The position numbers were made by a program, and so were the translations under genes. Below, one piece after another: positions 39,487-49,256 of a DNA stretch of 64,000 nt. The stretch comes from Fuerstiella sp. (GTDB lineage: Bacteria; Planctomycetota; Planctomycetia; Planctomycetales; Planctomycetaceae): assembly GCA_029245955.1 (NCBI GenBank), contig JAQWOH010000038.1:372001-436000 (forward strand), in the 5' to 3' direction. Position 1 is the first letter of the stretch. Every line of letters begins with the position of its first letter. The notes below the pieces were generated by a model. The model had not been told where the DNA came from and did not search any database. It worked only from the letters and a program-made list of their open reading frames with translations.

Positions 39487-40134
39487 ATGACCACTATGTC
39501 TCTGGACGATCTGTCTGCGGCGATTGCGCGGCACAATCTTTCCGTCAGCGCCTCGGATTGTGAGCGTCTGTGTCGATACACCGAGTTGCTCTGGGACTGG
39601 AATACCAGAATCAATCTGACGCGGCATACAGACTTCGAGTCTTTTGTCTCGCGTGATCTGATCGACACACTGCAACTTTCGGCGCAGATTGAATCCGGTC
39701 AGTCCGTCCTCGATGTGGGTTCAGGCGGCGGAGTTCCCGGGATTCCCATGACGCTTCTTCGACCCGACCTGACGATTGCTCTGGCGGAATCCACGGGCAA
39801 GAAAGCGAACGTTCTGACGACCATCGTGCAGAAGATGGACCTGTCCGTCAGTGTACACGCCGCACGTGCCGAAGACGTTTTGAAGAAACACCAGTTTAAC
39901 GTCCTGACGGCTCGCGCTGTGGCCCCTGTCCGTAAACTGCTGTTCTGGCTGCAGCGACGATCCGGCGCATTCGGACAACTGTTGATGATCAAAGGTCCGC
40001 GGTGGACGGCCGAACGTGACGAAGCCGAAGCGGAAGGACTTCTGGAGAATGTGTCACTGGATGTGATTCACGAATACCGGACACCCGGTCACGACAGCAA
40101 CAGCGTGATTCTGTCGGTGAAATACAATCGGTAA
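39487..40134 (+). CDS. rsmG: 16S rRNA (guanine527-N7)-methyltransferase
   Basis: 215 residues. RsmG (GidB) motifs: the N-terminal RYTELLWDWNTRINLT helix, the AdoMet loop VLDVGSGGGVPGIPM, the motif AESTGKKANVL, and ARAVAPVRKLLFW. Length is normal. It methylates G527 of 16S rRNA using S-adenosylmethionine. It lies 116 bases after the isomerase gene and is convergent with a GNAT gene. A second ATG four codons in is possible. Confidence 0.92.
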   Translation: MTTMSLDDLSAAIARHNLSVSASDCERLCRYTELLWDWNTRINLTRHTDFESFVSRDLIDTLQLSAQIESGQSVLDVGSGGGVPGIPMTLLRPDLTIALAESTGKKANVLTTIVQKMDLSVSVHAARAEDVLKKHQFNVLTARAVAPVRKLLFWLQRRSGAFGQLLMIKGPRWTAERDEAEAEGLLENVSLDVIHEYRTPGHDSNSVILSVKYNR

Positions 40135-40162
40135 TACCCAGTCGCTCACATACGTTCCGGGT

Positions 40163-40780
40163 TCACGACGTCGTTATCAGCTCACGTTCGCCTTTCAGCG
40201 GAGCTCGTTCTGTCCCCTGGATCACTTTGCCGCCTTCACCTTCACGGTACAGGACGCGTGTGATGCGGAAACCGAGTGACTGGTACAGACCCACGGCCAC
40301 TCGATTCAGAGCCGTCACTTCCAGGGAAGCATGCGTCAGCCCCTGTTGCTGAAAGCCTGCCAGACTCTTCAGGACGATGGCTTTCCCCAGCCCGTTACCG
40401 CGATGTTCCGGCACAATGCCCACGTTTTGGATTGAGCCCATTCCACCGGCGCGTCTGATTCCCTGAATGGTGCCGCAATCGTCTGCGGGCCACGATGGTT
40501 CCGGCTGGAAGGCAACCAGCCAGGTTGCTTCGGAGCAGAATTGAGGTTGTCTTCCAATGTCACTGATCAGGCGACGACAGCCTTCGATTTCACTCAGGCA
40601 GGTGAAGACTCTTCCGTCCAGATCTTCACGAAACGCTCGCCATTTTACCTGAGAGTGCCGTTCAGAAAGGATGGGACGCCACGCCAGCCAGCAATAACCA
40701 TCCGGAAGAACAGGCGTTGGCAGTGCAGCGAAGCGAAAGTCGAGCTCCATGCGAAAGCGTTTGTAACGTTGCTGTGTCAT
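40163..40780 (-). CDS. GNAT family N-acetyltransferase
   Basis: 205 residues from the ATG at 40780, just before RYKRFRMELDF; the frame continues upstream to a GTG at 40861, and an ATG at 40807 is also possible. The acetyl-CoA loop is VPEHRGNGLGKAIVLK and the C-terminal part reads LEVTALNRVAVGLYQSLGFRI, a classical GNAT end. The ~110-residue N-terminal half (KWRAFREDLDGRVFTCLSEIEGCRRL) is a family-specific extension. The substrate is unknown. Confidence 0.83.
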   Translation of the reverse strand: MTQQRYKRFRMELDFRFAALPTPVLPDGYCWLAWRPILSERHSQVKWRAFREDLDGRVFTCLSEIEGCRRLISDIGRQPQFCSEATWLVAFQPEPSWPADDCGTIQGIRRAGGMGSIQNVGIVPEHRGNGLGKAIVLKSLAGFQQQGLTHASLEVTALNRVAVGLYQSLGFRITRVLYREGEGGKVIQGTERAPLKGERELITTS

Positions 40781-41151
40781 CAGGTGTTCTTCGCCAAACC
40801 TGGTCATGACGTCTGATTCTGCCTGGAGCCGATTCCGGAGCCGGCGGGATCTGTGACTCACCTACCGCGCCCGGATTGTATCAGGAAGCCTGTTGATGTC
40901 CTCCTGAATTGATCGTACTTTCACTGTTCTGTTGTTTTCTGCGGTTTTGGGCCATTTTCTGAAGGCAGGATGAAGGATCACCCGGCGATGCTGTCGTTGC
41001 CTATGGCTCGTCCCCGCGAACCGAGTTGTCGTATTGACACGTCTTTTCGCACAGCAGCGAAGGCGTTAAGATCGTAATAGTTAAGAGTAGGGATCGTGCG
41101 GTTCGAGCGACAGTCGCCGACCATACGAATTTTCACGACGAAGGAGCAACT
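40781..41151. other. Divergent intergenic region between GNAT and SDR genes
   Basis: About 370 bases with no credible gene. A TTGACA at 41034 is not followed by a well-spaced -10 box, so no promoter is called. Confidence 0.4.
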
Positions 41152-42030
41152 GTGGAAACGTTCCATAATAAGACTGTGTTTCTGACCGGAGCGGCTTCCG
41201 GCATCGGTCGCGAACTGGCGCTGCAGCTGTCAGCGCTGGGGTGTAATCTGTACCTGGTTGATATTGACGAAGCCGGCCTGCAGAACGTGGCCCAGACGGT
41301 CAGGCAGACGGTCCGGGTCCGAACTCGAGTCTGCGATCTGGCGGATGCGGCCTCAATCAGCAGCATGCTGACCGATTTCGACGCACACGAGGATGTTATT
41401 GATCTGCTGATCAACAATGCGGGCGTAGCGTACTACGGCCCGACGCATGCGATGTCTCAGCAGCAGTGGGACTGGCTGATGCAGATCAACCTGCTGGCGC
41501 CGATCAGGGTTACGAATCACTTTCTGCCGCGTTTAATGGAGCGACCGGACGCTCACATCGCTAACATGTGCAGCATCTCGGGAATGGTCGCTGGCGGACG
41601 CTTTGCTGCTTATCATACCAGTAAGTTCGGACTCATCGGTTTTACTGAAGCGCTTCGCGCTGAGTATGGTCGCAAGGGGATTGGCGTGACGGCTGTCTGT
41701 CCCGGTCCGGTGCAGACCAATCTATATGAAGCGGCTGCTGCAGCAGAAGACGGAAGGGTGCCAGCGCCGCCTGGTTTTCTGTGTGCATCTGCTGCGAGAG
41801 TGGCTGCACTGACAATCAGATCAATTCGGCGAAACAAGCGGCAGGTTGTGATTACTCCGATGGCCCACGGTCTGTATCAACTGAAGCGATTCGCGCCCGG
41901 GTTGATTGATTTCGCCAACCAGTTCAGCCGTAAGAAGAAACGCCGACTGGCAGAATTGCAGCAGAAAGAACTTGAGCGTCTGGCGTCGAAGTCCGATTCA
42001 GACCGTGTGAATTCGCGACGTGTAGCGTAG
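41152..42030 (+). CDS. Short-chain dehydrogenase/reductase (SDR family)
   Basis: 292 residues. The start is a GTG at 41152, decided by a good AAGGAG six bases upstream. Classical SDR motifs: TGAASGIGRELA (cofactor loop), LINNAGVAYYG, a catalytic Ser in MCSISGM, and the YHTSK catalytic Tyr/Lys. An Asp at VDIDEA suggests NAD(H) preference. A C-terminal extension rich in Lys/Arg (SRKKKRRLAELQQKELERL) could be membrane-surface associated. The glycyl-tRNA synthetase gene begins 25 bases downstream, so they may share a transcript. Confidence 0.9.
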   Translation: METFHNKTVFLTGAASGIGRELALQLSALGCNLYLVDIDEAGLQNVAQTVRQTVRVRTRVCDLADAASISSMLTDFDAHEDVIDLLINNAGVAYYGPTHAMSQQQWDWLMQINLLAPIRVTNHFLPRLMERPDAHIANMCSISGMVAGGRFAAYHTSKFGLIGFTEALRAEYGRKGIGVTAVCPGPVQTNLYEAAAAAEDGRVPAPPGFLCASAARVAALTIRSIRRNKRQVVITPMAHGLYQLKRFAPGLIDFANQFSRKKKRRLAELQQKELERLASKSDSDRVNSRRVA

Positions 42031-42055
42031 GAATAAACGAAGGCTATTGAGAATT

Positions 42056-43714
42056 ATGAGTCGTTCCATGGAGAAAATCGTCGCACTGTGCAAGCGGCGT
42101 GGTTTCGTCTTCCAGAACTCTGAAATCTACGGGGGGCAAAACGGTTTCTGGGATTATGGTCCGCTTGGTACAGAACTAAAACGTAATGTTCGCGACAGCT
42201 GGTATCACGATATGGTTTCTGGCCATAACGAATTGCTGCCCCCTTCTGAAGCTCCGTCAAAGTATCAGATGGTCGGTGTGGAAACAGCGCTGATTATGCA
42301 TCCTCAGGTCTGGAAGTGTTCCGGTCATTACGATCTGTTCCACGACATGATGGTGGACTGTCGGGAAACCAGAAGTCGTTTCCGTCTGGATCAGGTACGA
42401 ATTCGCTGGGTGTCGTGCGATGGCAAATCGGTTAAACAGGACAAGACCGAATCTGATCTGACGCGGATCGCTGTCGCGACGACGGAGGAAGATTTCGCGG
42501 TGGATTTGGTGGTTCAGGCACTGCGGGCCTTTGGCATGAAAAAAAAATATGCCGACAAGCTGCAATGGGATGGCAACGCCACAAGGCTGGACCTTATCGA
42601 TCTTTCAGAGTTTCCCAACGTGGTGGCTCCTGGTGCAACAAAGGCCGGGACACTGACGGATCCTCGCGAATTCAACCTGATGATGAAGACCATTATCGGC
42701 GCGCTGGGCACCGACGATGATGCGGCCTACCTGCGTCCGGAGACCGCTCAGGGGATTTTCGTTAACTTCAAGAACGTGGTGGACAGCAGTCGCGTAAAGT
42801 TACCTTTCGGTATTTGCCAGGTCGGTAAGAGTTTTCGTAACGAGATCACGCCAAGGAACTTTACGTTTCGCTCTCGTGAGTTTGAGCAGATGGAGATTGA
42901 ATTCTTCTGCCGACCGGATGCGTCATCGGGCTGGTACACCTACTGGCGAGACCGGCGCTATCAGTGGTACCTGGATCTGGGAATCAGTAAAGATCGTCTG
43001 ATCCTGCGTGACCATCATGCTGATGAACTGGCTCATTATTCCGTCGGTACGGCGGACATTGAGTATGCATTTCCATTCCTTGATGATGGTGAATACGGTG
43101 AGCTGGAAGGGATTGCTCATCGCGGTGACTTTGATCTGCGTTCGCACATGGAAGGTAAGCTGACAAAGGATGAGAACGGTGAACTGGCACCGGAACTGAA
43201 TGAACACGGGCAGCCCCGGCATCGTGGCAGCGGCAAGGATCTGAGTTACTTTGACGATCACGCCAAGGAACGATTTGTTCCTCATGTTATCGAACCATCG
43301 GCTGGTGCCGACCGAGCAACTCTGGCATTTCTGTGTGAGGCGTACCACGAGGATCAGCAGCCTGACGAAAAGGGCAGGATGCAGGAACGACTTGTGATGA
43401 AGTTCCATCCGCGACTGGCCCCGGTTAAGGCAGCTGTGTTTCCGCTGATCAAGAAGGAAGGCATGCCCGAGAAGGCGGCAGACGTTTTCGGAGCCTTAAA
43501 GACTGCGGGGCTCAACTGTCAGTATGACCAACAGGGGGCGATCGGCCGTCGATACCGTCGGCAGGACGAGATCGGCACGCCTTACTGCATCACGGTTGAT
43601 GGCGACACTTTAACGGACGGGACTGTTACGATTCGTGATCGTGACACGCTGGTACAGGAACGCATTCCCGCCGATCGAGTCGCGGAGGAGGTCACTTCCC
43701 GCCTTAACGCGTGA
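42056..43714 (+). CDS. glyS: Glycine--tRNA ligase (homodimeric type)
   Basis: 552 residues from the ATG at 42056; a TTG three codons upstream is weaker. Class II aminoacyl-tRNA synthetase of the archaeal/eukaryotic-like alpha2 kind, not the bacterial alpha/beta kind. Motifs: FVFQNSEIYGGQNGFWDYGP at the start, RPETAQGIFVNFKNV (motif 2 area), SFRNEITPRNFTFRSREFEQMEIEFF, and a C-terminal anticodon-binding domain (LAPVKAAVFPLIKKEG to RYRRQDEIGTPYCITVD). It charges tRNA-Gly. It follows the SDR gene by 25 bases. Confidence 0.95.
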   Translation: MSRSMEKIVALCKRRGFVFQNSEIYGGQNGFWDYGPLGTELKRNVRDSWYHDMVSGHNELLPPSEAPSKYQMVGVETALIMHPQVWKCSGHYDLFHDMMVDCRETRSRFRLDQVRIRWVSCDGKSVKQDKTESDLTRIAVATTEEDFAVDLVVQALRAFGMKKKYADKLQWDGNATRLDLIDLSEFPNVVAPGATKAGTLTDPREFNLMMKTIIGALGTDDDAAYLRPETAQGIFVNFKNVVDSSRVKLPFGICQVGKSFRNEITPRNFTFRSREFEQMEIEFFCRPDASSGWYTYWRDRRYQWYLDLGISKDRLILRDHHADELAHYSVGTADIEYAFPFLDDGEYGELEGIAHRGDFDLRSHMEGKLTKDENGELAPELNEHGQPRHRGSGKDLSYFDDHAKERFVPHVIEPSAGADRATLAFLCEAYHEDQQPDEKGRMQERLVMKFHPRLAPVKAAVFPLIKKEGMPEKAADVFGALKTAGLNCQYDQQGAIGRRYRRQDEIGTPYCITVDGDTLTDGTVTIRDRDTLVQERIPADRVAEEVTSRLNA

Positions 43715-44432
43715 GGAACAAATCAGGTAAGAGCAATGGTGAGCAGCGCCAATCCTTACCGGGCGCCGGACCCTGTCCGCGTGTTCGGTGCAGATGGCTG
43801 CGGAAAACGGCTGTTCGAACGGTCCCCGGGCGTCCGCGCGAGCCACGGTTCAATGAAGTCCCCGGAGAGTTCAGTTATTTCAGGGGCCGTTGTTGCCGCG
43901 GTTTGCGCTGTTGCTGATCTGCGGTCCCGTAGTGGCGTTGTGTTTGGTATTCCTGTTTTCGTCGTTGTCTGCGGACGTCGGGGACTGGTGACCGGCGTTC
44001 GCAGCAGTATTTGCCGGATCTGGTGCCCTCGTTCTTTCGTGAGTCTGTCTTTGTTGCTGCTGAGTACGTACGTCAGCGTGGTCCGTTCCGGGTGGCGGCT
44101 CGGCTGAACCGGAGGGATGTTGTTTCTCTTCAGATGGCTACGTGCGGAGCTCTTGACCTGACGGACTCGCAGAACGCCGGAATCCGGATGCAACCCGACA
44201 TGCAAGGCCATTCTTTCTTGCTCAATCAGTTGAGCAAGAATCTTGCTGGCCATCTTATTCAGGGCCACGTGCTGGAACTGGCGGAGCTGGAAAAGAAGTT
44301 TTGCTGATGTATGGACGGATTCGTTGGTGGAATTTGCGACCAGGATCTGTGAATATGTGTTGTGCGTGCGATTCGTCCAGTGCCAGTACTTTCCCTCCAC
44401 GCGTTTTTCCTTTACTTCCGGAGTCGTTCCCA
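43715..44432 (+). other. Region between glyS and the PVC-type cytochrome gene
   Basis: About 720 bases. A plus-strand frame from 43736 begins SSANPYRAPDPV, like the NPYxAP start of small planctomycete membrane proteins, but then loses sense; another frame near 43889-43975 encodes a plausible membrane helix (LPRFALLLICGPVVALC). This may be a frameshifted remnant. A long perfect inverted repeat sits at 44215-44240. A 305-residue minus-strand frame covering the region looks spurious. Confidence 0.35.
44206..44251 (+). repeat. Inverted repeat: 11-bp perfect stem with outer 5-bp stem
   Basis: TTCTTGCTCAA (44215-44225) and TTGAGCAAGAA (44230-44240) are perfect complements around a TCAG loop. Outside an internal loop, GGCCA (44206-44210) pairs with TGGCC (44247-44251). 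It lies about 180 bases upstream of the chosen cytochrome gene start. There is no U-tract on either strand, so it is not a standard terminator. Confidence 0.8.
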
Positions 44433-47400
44433 GTGCGATCCGTTTTTTGTTCGATCTGTGTTTTACTCTGTTCTGCGGTTGCAGTTCATGCTGCTGATGC
44501 CGCGAAGCCCGTCGCCAGCACGGCGATTGTGACTGCTGATACTCCCGGGCATCAGCAGGCGATCCAGGCCGATATCGAAGGTGCCAGAGATCTGTACCTC
44601 GTCGTGACAGACGGAGGTAACGGTTATGCTTGTGACTGGGCCGACTGGATAGAACCTCGGCTGTCCGGACCACAGGGCGAGATCAAACTGACCAGCCTGA
44701 AATGGAAGTCGGCGACGGCTGAGTGGGGCGAAGTTTCAGTCGGAAAAAACGCCGGTGGGCAGCCGATGACGGTTGCCGGTAAGCCTGTTAAAGATGGCAT
44801 CGGCACTCACGCAAACTCCGTCATCCATTACCAGCTGCCGGACGGTTATACCAGGTTCACGGCGATCGGTGGTCTGGACAACGGCGGCAGTGATCAGGGT
44901 GGCGGATCAAGCGTTCATTTCTCGGTTTATACCAAGCAGCCTCCAGCAACCGGGGCCAAGGCACAAGGCAGTCGTGACCCGGCAGCTGCTGTCGCTGGTC
45001 TGGATGTTCCTGACGACCTGGAAGTCAAGCTGTTTGCGGCCGAGCCTATGCTGTTGAGTCCGTCGAATATCGACGTTGACCATCTGGGTCGTATCTGGGT
45101 CTGCGAGGTCGTCAACTATCGACGGTTTGCCAACAAGAACACTCCCGACCGGGAAGCTGGTGATCGCATTCTGGTGCTGGAGGATACCGATGCTGACGGT
45201 GTTGCTGACAAACAAACGGTTTTCTATCAGGGGCGAGACATTGATTCCGCCCATGGGGTCTGCGTGCTGGGCAGTCGAGTCATTGTGTCGGCCGGCGAGA
45301 ACGTATTCAACCTGTATGACGATGATGGCGATCTGAAAGCGGATCGCAAGGAAGTCCTGTTTACCGGTATTCAGGGGACGCAGCACGATCACGGTATTCA
45401 CAGCTTTACATTTGGACCCGACGGTCGGTTGTACTTCAACTTCGGAAACAGCGGCAAGGAACTTCACCGTCCTGACGGTTCTTTCGTTGTCGATGAATCA
45501 GGCCGCGAGGTTCGTGCCAGTCGGCAGCCGTATCAGGAAGGCATGGCGTTTCGCTGTGAACTGGACGGCAGCAGGGTCGACACGCTGGGCTGGAATTTTC
45601 GAAACAACTGGGAGCTGTGCGTCGATAGTTTTGGGGCCATCTGGCAGTCGGACAACGATGACGACGGTAATAAAGGTGTGCGTATCAACTTTGTGATGGA
45701 GTACGGCAACTATGGCTACAAGGATGAGTTCACCGGCGCCGGCTGGCGCGAACCTCGCACGGGCTGGGAAGGCGAAATCCCGCAGCGGCACTGGCATCTG
45801 AATGACCCTGGTGTCGTTCCCAACCTGCTGCAGACCGGAGCTGGTTCGCCAACCGGAATTGTCTGTTACGAAGGCGATCTGTTGCCACAGCGTTTTCACA
45901 ATCAGCTGATTCACTGTGACGCCGGTCCGAACGTTGTTCGCAGCTACGCGGTGTCCGATTTTGGCGCAGGCTACAGCGCCAAAATTAATGATATCCTGAC
46001 GGGGACTCGTGATCAGTGGTTCCGTCCGTCAGATGTCTGCGTGGCGCCCGACGGATCTCTGATCGTGGCCGACTGGTACGATCCAGGCGTAGGCGGCCAT
46101 CGTCAGGGCGATGTCGACCGTGGCCGTCTGTTTCGAGTGGCTCCGGCGGGTACACCGTACACTGTGCCGCGGGCCGATTACAGCACAGTTGCCGGAGCGG
46201 CCAGAGCCTTGTTGAGTCCCAACACAGCGACGCGTTATCTGGCGTTTCAGAAACTGAAAGAATCCGGCGAAGCTGCCGAATCCGTACTGGCCAACATCTT
46301 CAACAGCGATGCAAATCCACGGTTTCGTGCACGGGCGTTGTGGCTGCTGGGACAGATCGATGACAGAACTCAGAAATATATCGATGCGGCAATCGCGGAC
46401 AAGGACAGCGATATCCGTATCGCTGGTCTGCGACTCTCGCGCCGCATGAGGGTAGCGCATGCGGAAACGATTGCAAAACTGGTTGATGACAAATCGCCTC
46501 AGGTCCGTCGTGAGTGTGCTGTCGCTTTGCGGAACGTTGATTCCGGATCAAAAGCGGAACTCTGGGGCAGACTGGCGATACAGCTGCCGTCCCGCGACCG
46601 CTGGTATCTGGAGGCGCTGGGACTTGCCGCAGAAGGCAGCTGGGATGAATGTCTGGCTGGTTATACGAAAGCGGTCGGTTCCGGCGGTGCAAATATGGTC
46701 GAAACAGCCGCCAGTTTGATGTGGCGAAGTCGAGGAGCCAACACGGCACAGGAGCTCGTTAATCTGATCATACGGGTTGCCGCGTCGGGAACGGCAGATG
46801 TTAATGCCCAGCATCTGCTGGCATACTTCAGGGCTCTGGATTTTCAGCCAAGGGATGGCGTCGCCAAAGAAGTGAATCGTCTGCTGGCCACAAAGACGCT
46901 GGCGACATTCACCAGAGAAACGGCACCGGTCGTGATCGCCGAGTCTTTGCAGCGACTGGGCAGCAATGACTTTTCTGAGAATCCGGCTGCCGCGGCCGCT
47001 CTGAACCAGGTGTTGACGGATCTTGCGGGCAGCTCTCAGTACATTCAGCTGATCGAACGGTTCAGGCTGTCAGACCGGTACGGCGATGTTCTGACGATCG
47101 CTCAGACACATCCGGCGGAGCAGATCGGAGTTGAAGCGGTGCGTTCTCTGCTTCGCGGCAAGCAATGGAAGTTGTTGACAGCCGCGCTAAAGGATCGTGA
47201 CCCGAAGGCTGCGATTTCGACTGCTCAGGCCCTGGGGAATTCGCTGGAAAGTTCCGTCGCGGGAGTGCTGACGGGAATCATCACCGATGGTTCTGTGACG
47301 ATCGATGTGCGGCGCGAGTGCGTGCGGGCTGCTGCTAAGGTTCAACACGCTGCTCGCGAATTGGGCAAGTTGATTACGTCAAAGAAAATGGACGCGGAAC

Positions 47401-47957
47401 TGAATCCGGTCGCTGCCGCTGCACTGCACGCCGCGTCTTCGCGGGGTACGCGTGAGCTTGCCAATACTCTCTTTCCTCGGCCGCCAGGAAAGGAAGGCAA
47501 ACCACTGCCTCCCATCACGCAACTGGTTAAGATGCAGGCCGACGCAACGAACGGACGAGTGATCTATAACACAACCGGTACGTGCCACAAGTGCCACGTT
47601 GTGAACAGGATCGGTCGTGAGATCGGGCCTGACCTTTCTGAAATCGGCAGCAAACTCAGCCCTCAGGCGATGTTTGAATCCATCATTTATCCAAGTGCCG
47701 GCATCAGCCACAACTACGAAGCGTATTCACTTGTGCTGACATCGGGCACGACCGTCAACGGACTGATTACCAGTGAAACGGATGACAGCATCAGCATCAA
47801 GAGCGATGACGCCATTGTGCGAACATTTAAGATGGCTGAGGTTGAAGAAAAGTTGAAGCAGAAGATTTCCCTGATGCCGGCCGATCTGCAGAAAGTGATG
47901 ACCGCACAGGAGATCGCAGACGTGGTTGGTTATATGCAAACGTTGAAGAAGAAGTAG
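44433..47957 (+). CDS. PVC-type haem-binding protein with NPCBM, propeller, HEAT-like and cytochrome c regions
   Basis: 1,174 residues if started at the GTG at 44433, chosen because an ideal signal peptide (VFCSICVLLCSAVAVHAA) follows and GGAG lies ten bases upstream; ATGs at 44307 and 44355 give longer N-termini. First an NPCBM-type carbohydrate-binding domain (WKSATAEWGEVSVGKN; KPVKDGIGTHANSVI), then a membrane-dehydrogenase-like beta-propeller (LLSPSNIDVDHLGRIWVCEV; GTQHDHGIHSFTFGPDGRLY), a ~400-residue helical HEAT-like stretch, and a C-terminal cytochrome c unit with CHKCH near residue 1051. Such proteins are characteristic of planctomycetes and verrucomicrobia and are likely periplasmic oxidoreductases for sugars; the reaction is unknown. 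Nucleoside transporter follows at once. Confidence 0.92.
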   Translation: MRSVFCSICVLLCSAVAVHAADAAKPVASTAIVTADTPGHQQAIQADIEGARDLYLVVTDGGNGYACDWADWIEPRLSGPQGEIKLTSLKWKSATAEWGEVSVGKNAGGQPMTVAGKPVKDGIGTHANSVIHYQLPDGYTRFTAIGGLDNGGSDQGGGSSVHFSVYTKQPPATGAKAQGSRDPAAAVAGLDVPDDLEVKLFAAEPMLLSPSNIDVDHLGRIWVCEVVNYRRFANKNTPDREAGDRILVLEDTDADGVADKQTVFYQGRDIDSAHGVCVLGSRVIVSAGENVFNLYDDDGDLKADRKEVLFTGIQGTQHDHGIHSFTFGPDGRLYFNFGNSGKELHRPDGSFVVDESGREVRASRQPYQEGMAFRCELDGSRVDTLGWNFRNNWELCVDSFGAIWQSDNDDDGNKGVRINFVMEYGNYGYKDEFTGAGWREPRTGWEGEIPQRHWHLNDPGVVPNLLQTGAGSPTGIVCYEGDLLPQRFHNQLIHCDAGPNVVRSYAVSDFGAGYSAKINDILTGTRDQWFRPSDVCVAPDGSLIVADWYDPGVGGHRQGDVDRGRLFRVAPAGTPYTVPRADYSTVAGAARALLSPNTATRYLAFQKLKESGEAAESVLANIFNSDANPRFRARALWLLGQIDDRTQKYIDAAIADKDSDIRIAGLRLSRRMRVAHAETIAKLVDDKSPQVRRECAVALRNVDSGSKAELWGRLAIQLPSRDRWYLEALGLAAEGSWDECLAGYTKAVGSGGANMVETAASLMWRSRGANTAQELVNLIIRVAASGTADVNAQHLLAYFRALDFQPRDGVAKEVNRLLATKTLATFTRETAPVVIAESLQRLGSNDFSENPAAAAALNQVLTDLAGSSQYIQLIERFRLSDRYGDVLTIAQTHPAEQIGVEAVRSLLRGKQWKLLTAALKDRDPKAAISTAQALGNSLESSVAGVLTGIITDGSVTIDVRRECVRAAAKVQHAARELGKLITSKKMDAELNPVAAAALHAASSRGTRELANTLFPRPPGKEGKPLPPITQLVKMQADATNGRVIYNTTGTCHKCHVVNRIGREIGPDLSEIGSKLSPQAMFESIIYPSAGISHNYEAYSLVLTSGTTVNGLITSETDDSISIKSDDAIVRTFKMAEVEEKLKQKISLMPADLQKVMTAQEIADVVGYMQTLKKK

Positions 47958-47966
47958 AAGCGATAC

Positions 47967-49235
47967 ATGGCGTCAGATTCTGTTCTGGTTCACCGCGTCG
48001 TTGCCGGGTTCGGCCTGCTTGTGATGATTGGTCTGGCCTGGCTGATGAGCAGTCACCGTGATCGATTTCCGTGGCGTGTCGTCGTGGGCGGCCTGCTGAC
48101 TCAGATCGTTCTGGTCGAATTGATTCTCGGGACGGACCGTGGTCGGTCCTTCTTTTCAACTCTTGGTGACGGATTTGAGGCGTTGATGGAATTCGTTGAT
48201 GAGGGCTGCGCTCTGGTCTTCAGTGACAACTTTCGCGACTTCTATTTCGCGTTTCGAGTTCTTCCGACGATCATCTTTTTTTCGTCGCTGATGGCTGTGA
48301 TGTATCATCTGGGTGTGATGCAATTCGTCGTCAGGATGCTGGCGAAAGTGCTGCAGCGAACGCTGGGAACTTCCGGAGCCGAAAGCCTTTCGGCTGCTGC
48401 CAACATTTTTGTTGGCCAGACAGAAGCGCCGTTCGTGATCCGTCCTTACATTTCCACGATGACGCAGTCAGAACTGATGGCTGTCATGACAGGGGGATTT
48501 GCCACGGTTGCCGGTGGCGTTATGGCGCTGTATATCGGCTGGGGGATCGACCCGGGACACCTGATGACCGCTTCGGTAATATCGGCGCCAGCGGGCCTGT
48601 TGATCGCAAAGGTCATTATGCCGGAAACAGAAACACCGATGACGTCCGGCGGGGCCGGAGCGCAGATCTCAATCGAAACGTCCAATCTGATCGAAGCGGC
48701 TACGCAGGGGGCGTCGGATGGTCTGAAGCTGGCGCTGAATGTGGCTGCGATGCTGATTGCGTTTATGGGCCTGATCGCGCTGGCCGACTTTCTGCTGAGC
48801 AGCTCGACGTTGTGGGTCATGAATGAGCTGTTTGGTATGCAGGCCGAGCAGGGTCTGACGCTGTCACTGATCTGCGGTTACCTGTTTTCTCCTCTGGCTT
48901 GGTTGATGGGTATCGAATGGAAAGACTGCTTCAACGCCGGTGAACTGTTGGGCTGGAAAATGTTTGCCAACGAACTGATTGCTTACGACCGGATGCGAAC
49001 CATGATGCCGACGGGGTCCGATCCCGGGATGATTTCTGAACGAACGGCGATTATCATGACGTACGCACTGGCCGGGTTTTCCAGCTTCGCGTCCATCGGC
49101 ATACAGGTTGGGGGTATCGGCGGACTGTGCCCGGAACGTCGCTCTGATCTGGCAGCAGTCGGACTTCGCGCGATGCTGGGCGGGACACTGGCCTGTTGCA
49201 TGACCGCCAGTGTGGCCGGTATTGTAATCGGGTGA
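47967..49235 (+). CDS. Concentrative nucleoside transporter (CNT/NupC family)
   Basis: 422 residues, polytopic membrane protein (about nine to ten hydrophobic segments). The family signature GQTEAPFVIRPYISTMTQSEL is near residues 150-172 and FATVAGGVMALYIGWGID follows. The N-terminal part reads RVVAGFGLLVMIGLAWLMS, then IVLVELILG. CNT proteins import nucleosides with Na+ or H+. It starts nine bases after the cytochrome gene stop, so it is probably co-transcribed although the functions seem unrelated. It converges on ispE, with a small hairpin between them. Confidence 0.9.
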   Translation: MASDSVLVHRVVAGFGLLVMIGLAWLMSSHRDRFPWRVVVGGLLTQIVLVELILGTDRGRSFFSTLGDGFEALMEFVDEGCALVFSDNFRDFYFAFRVLPTIIFFSSLMAVMYHLGVMQFVVRMLAKVLQRTLGTSGAESLSAAANIFVGQTEAPFVIRPYISTMTQSELMAVMTGGFATVAGGVMALYIGWGIDPGHLMTASVISAPAGLLIAKVIMPETETPMTSGGAGAQISIETSNLIEAATQGASDGLKLALNVAAMLIAFMGLIALADFLLSSSTLWVMNELFGMQAEQGLTLSLICGYLFSPLAWLMGIEWKDCFNAGELLGWKMFANELIAYDRMRTMMPTGSDPGMISERTAIIMTYALAGFSSFASIGIQVGGIGGLCPERRSDLAAVGLRAMLGGTLACCMTASVAGIVIG

Positions 49236-49236
49236 A

Positions 49237-49251
49237 CGTGCCGTCGGCACG
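49237..49251. terminator. Small hairpin between convergent CNT and ispE genes
   Basis: CGTGCC and GGCACG pair around a GTC loop directly after the CNT stop. There is no U-tract, so a terminator role is only possible. Confidence 0.35.
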
Positions 49252-49256
49252 CCGGA

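Noticed and set aside
41034..41072. Possible promoter TTGACA with TAAGAT before the SDR gene
   Set aside because: Spacing is 27 bases, far from the usual 16-18.
43756..44673. 305-residue minus-strand frame
   Set aside because: Composition is basic and low in hydrophobic periodicity, no domain, and it overlaps the signal peptide region of the cytochrome gene.
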